Source of the DNA: Gynurincola endophyticus
GTDB lineage: Bacteria > Bacteroidota > Bacteroidia > Chitinophagales > Chitinophagaceae
Length of the DNA: 64,000 bases
Direction of reading: 5' to 3'
Assembly: GCF_003991195.1 (NCBI RefSeq)
Contig: NZ_RCWL01000001.1
Coordinates: 62,001 to 126,000 of the forward strand
Program-made: the position numbers and the translations under genes
Shown: piece after piece, positions 61,798-64,000 of the stretch
How the letters are laid out: each line of letters starts with the position of its first letter
Position numbering within the stretch: position 1 is the first letter of the stretch
The notes under the pieces: generated by a model
The model's database searches: none
What the model saw: the letters and a program-made list of their open reading frames with translations, nothing else
Told to the model about the DNA's origin: nothing

Positions 61798-63840
61798 ATG
61801 AAATTAGTACAAAGTTATGTTTGTGGAAGTTGGCAGATAGGAGATCTTTCTTCAGCTCAGGTACTTTATAATGCCGTTACAGGTGAACCTATCGGACAGG
61901 CATCTACGAAAGGACTGGATTTTAAGAATATTGTTGAGTATGCCAGAAAACATGGGGGTACTGCGCTATCGAAAATGACTTTTCATGAGCGCGGATTAAT
62001 GCTGCGTGCACTGGCTTTACACTTAAGAAATCATTTGCCAGAGTTATATAAATGCAGTTATCAGTCGGGTGCTACCAAAGCCGATAGCTGGATAGATATT
62101 GAGGGAGGAATTGGTAATCTTTTTTCGTATGCGTCGCTACGCCGTCAATTTCCGGATGAATATTTTTGTACTGACGGGGATGCTGTTCCTTTAGGAAAAC
62201 AAGGTTTTTTTATGGCGCAGCACATCCTGGTGCCGAAAGAAGGTGTGGCAGTACATATTAATGCATTCAACTTTCCTGTTTGGGGGATGCTTGAAAAAAT
62301 AGCGGTTAATCTGCTGGCCGGCGTTCCGGCAATTGTGAAACCGGCAACAGTAACTTCTTATTTAACAGAACTGGCTGTTAAAATTATTATAGATTCGAAG
62401 ATACTTCCCGAAGGAGCTTTGCAGTTGATTACCGGTAGTGCCGGTGATTTATTAAATCACCTTTCTTATCAGGACGTGGTTACTTTTACCGGGTCAGCAC
62501 AAACTGGCGCCATGTTAAAAGCACATCCGAGGATTCTGGGCGAAAACATTCCGTTCAACATGGAGGCAGACTCGTTAAATGCCATCGTATTAGGAAATGA
62601 TGTAGCTCCTTCCGACCCAGAATGGGATATTTTTATTAAAGAAGTAAGAAGAGAATTAACTATAAAAGCCGGTCAGAAATGTACGGCTATCCGTAGAATT
62701 TTTATTCCTCATGATAAAGTGAATGCTGTTGTTGAAGCATTAAAAGCGGCATTAACCGGACTGGTAATCGGTAATCCTGCTAATGAAAAAGTGAGAATGG
62801 GCAGCCTTGCAGGTCAGGACCAGAAAAAGGAGCTTAAAGCGCAATTATCTAAATTAACAGCCGAGTCAAGTATAATTTTCGGATCGCTGGATGAGGTGGA
62901 TGTGCTGGATGCAGATGCCGAAACCGGAGCGTTTGTATCACCGGTTTTATTGTACAATGAAAATCCGTTCAGCAGCGTTTTAGTACATGAAGTGGAAGCG
63001 TTCGGACCAGTCAGTACGATTATGCCGTATCATCATCTTGACGAAGCTATTCACCTGACCAAGTTAGGAAAGGGATCGCTGGTGTCAACAATAGTAACGG
63101 CTGATGACCGCTTGGCACGCCAGTTTGTATTAGGAGCAGCCACACACCATGGCAGGATTTTGATTTTGAACAGAACTTCGGCAAAGGAAAGTACAGGTCA
63201 TGGTTCGCCATTGCCATTGCTCATTCACGGTGGTCCGGGAAGAGCAGGTGGCGGAGAAGAAATGGGCGGTGTTCGCGGGGTAAAACATTATATGCAGAGA
63301 GTAGCCGTTCAGGGATCTCCGACCTCACTCACCAGGTTGATTAATCAGTATCAACCCAATGCAGAAACAATCAGTGATGGTAAACATCCTTTCAGGAAAT
63401 ATTTTGATGAGCTGGTAATCGGTGAAGAATGGGTGACACATAAACGTACGGTCACCGATGCTGACATCGTGAACTTTGCCAATGTTAGCTGGGATCACTT
63501 TTATGCCCATACAGACCATACTTCTCTTGAAGGAACAATATTTGAAAAACCGGTTGCGCACGGTTATTTTATTCTCAGTGCAGCAGCAGGATTGTTTGTT
63601 GATCCGGCAAAAGGGCCTGTATTATTGAACTATGGATTAGAAGAGTGTAGATTTTTAAAACCGGTTTATGCTGGTACAACAATTGGAGTAAGATTAATCT
63701 GTAAACAGAAAATAAAACAAGAAACAAAATCAGAAGAAGATATTCCTAAAGGTATTGTTAAATGGTATGTGGAAGTGTTGGATCAGCAAAATGAATTAGT
63801 GGCGGTAGCTACCATTTTAACCATGGTAAAAATGAAATAA
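61798..63840 (+). CDS. paaZ: Bifunctional PaaZ: oxepin-CoA hydrolase / semialdehyde dehydrogenase
   Basis: A central enzyme of aerobic phenylacetate breakdown. It opens the oxepin-CoA ring and oxidises the resulting semialdehyde. The 680-residue fusion shows an N-terminal aldehyde dehydrogenase (about 1-520) with HINAFNFPVWGML, TFTGSAQTGAML and the catalytic cysteine in KAGQKCTAIRR near 295. A C-terminal MaoC (R)-hydratase domain (about 535-680) shows FANVSWDHFYAHTD followed by KPVAHGYFILS. The order matches E. coli PaaZ. A crotonase gene begins 11 bases downstream, as expected for a paa cluster that continues past the window. Confidence 0.94.
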   Translation: MKLVQSYVCGSWQIGDLSSAQVLYNAVTGEPIGQASTKGLDFKNIVEYARKHGGTALSKMTFHERGLMLRALALHLRNHLPELYKCSYQSGATKADSWIDIEGGIGNLFSYASLRRQFPDEYFCTDGDAVPLGKQGFFMAQHILVPKEGVAVHINAFNFPVWGMLEKIAVNLLAGVPAIVKPATVTSYLTELAVKIIIDSKILPEGALQLITGSAGDLLNHLSYQDVVTFTGSAQTGAMLKAHPRILGENIPFNMEADSLNAIVLGNDVAPSDPEWDIFIKEVRRELTIKAGQKCTAIRRIFIPHDKVNAVVEALKAALTGLVIGNPANEKVRMGSLAGQDQKKELKAQLSKLTAESSIIFGSLDEVDVLDADAETGAFVSPVLLYNENPFSSVLVHEVEAFGPVSTIMPYHHLDEAIHLTKLGKGSLVSTIVTADDRLARQFVLGAATHHGRILILNRTSAKESTGHGSPLPLLIHGGPGRAGGGEEMGGVRGVKHYMQRVAVQGSPTSLTRLINQYQPNAETISDGKHPFRKYFDELVIGEEWVTHKRTVTDADIVNFANVSWDHFYAHTDHTSLEGTIFEKPVAHGYFILSAAAGLFVDPAKGPVLLNYGLEECRFLKPVYAGTTIGVRLICKQKIKQETKSEEDIPKGIVKWYVEVLDQQNELVAVATILTMVKMK

Positions 63841-63851
63841 AAATTATTCTT

Positions 63852-64000
63852 ATGTTACAAGAAATTAAAGATGGATTTGTTCGGTCAGAAACAAACAATG
63901 GCGTTACGATTATAGAGTTTTATCATCCCCAGCAAAATTCTTTACCATCTAAAATTTTAGCTGAACTCGCAAATACAATTAGTGGTGTAGGTAATGAACC
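63852..64000 (+). CDS. Enoyl-CoA hydratase/isomerase family protein, N-terminal part
   Basis: The gene runs off the right edge, with 49 codons visible. The N-terminus (EIKDGFVRSETNNGVTIIEF, then HPQQNSLPSKILAELANTI) fits the crotonase beginning, in which a V-x-x-I-x-x-x-x-P-x-x-x-N-S/A pattern precedes the first helix. Directly behind paaZ this is probably PaaF or PaaG, but the catalytic residues lie outside the window. Confidence 0.72.
   Translation, partial: MLQEIKDGFVRSETNNGVTIIEFYHPQQNSLPSKILAELANTISGVGNE

Overview
The window looks like a chromosome segment from a Bacteroidota bacterium, probably of the Chitinophagaceae/Sphingobacteriia type. The evidence is low-GC DNA, proteins of families largely typical of that phylum (DUF4286, DUF4349, a split MetH, a 189-residue Adk, an M56/BlaI pair), and promoters of the Bacteroidota form (TTTG, a gap of about 20, then TAnnTTTG) with little Shine-Dalgarno signal. 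Most of it is core chromosome in short operons, many closed by clear hairpin terminators. No phage, intact IS element or CRISPR array was seen.

Layout. 1-7.4 kb: the end of a SurA/PpiC-type foldase, an orphan LuxR-type regulator, a PurF-family enzyme, PdxH, a 34-residue ribosomal protein bTHX, HU, DUF4286, exonuclease III and a LOG-family protein. 7.4-19.8 kb: a large AsmA-like envelope protein, methionine synthase split into two genes behind a structured RNA leader, RecR, an Ig-like lipoprotein, and a UvrD-type helicase carrying a Cas4/AddB-like nuclease domain. 19.9-25.5 kb: an NtrC-type activator paired with a REC-HPt protein, DJ-1/PfpI, a PPC/DUF296 protein, a TlpA-like thioredoxin and a TPR membrane protein.

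25.5-28.1 kb is an accessory island. tRNA-Arg(CCT) is followed 2.4 kb later by a 17-bp copy of its 3' end. Between them lie a broken Fic fragment, an intact AAA ATPase with a nuclease-like tail and a frameshifted DUF262 gene, but no integrase: a decayed tRNA-targeted element. Next come a TetR-ABC-HlyD-TolC export operon whose ATPase has unusual catalytic motifs, and a toxin-antitoxin locus with an intact HTH antitoxin and a PIN toxin broken by a stop and frameshifts.

34.6-49.6 kb holds a PKD lipoprotein, a DUF4349 lipoprotein, a thioredoxin, an M56/BlaI signalling pair, and a three-gene operon of a Tat-exported amine oxidase, a Tat-exported PLP aminotransferase and a secreted Hint (hedgehog/intein-like) protein. 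That operon is the best candidate here for an undescribed system. Three small stress/accessory proteins, an S9 peptidase, a ZIP transporter and an N-formylglutamate-amidohydrolase-like lipoprotein follow. At 50.0-51.4 kb a beta-propeller lipoprotein gene is bracketed by related inverted sequences, like a transferred cassette. 51.7-64 kb returns to housekeeping: AlkA-like glycosylase, MnmD, CysS, a tandem active/inactive rhomboid pair with an EEP-family protein, RlmD, MsrB and Adk, then the start of a phenylacetate catabolism cluster (PaaZ and the beginning of a crotonase).

All calls were made by reading translations and motifs by eye. No database search, folding program or expression data was used.
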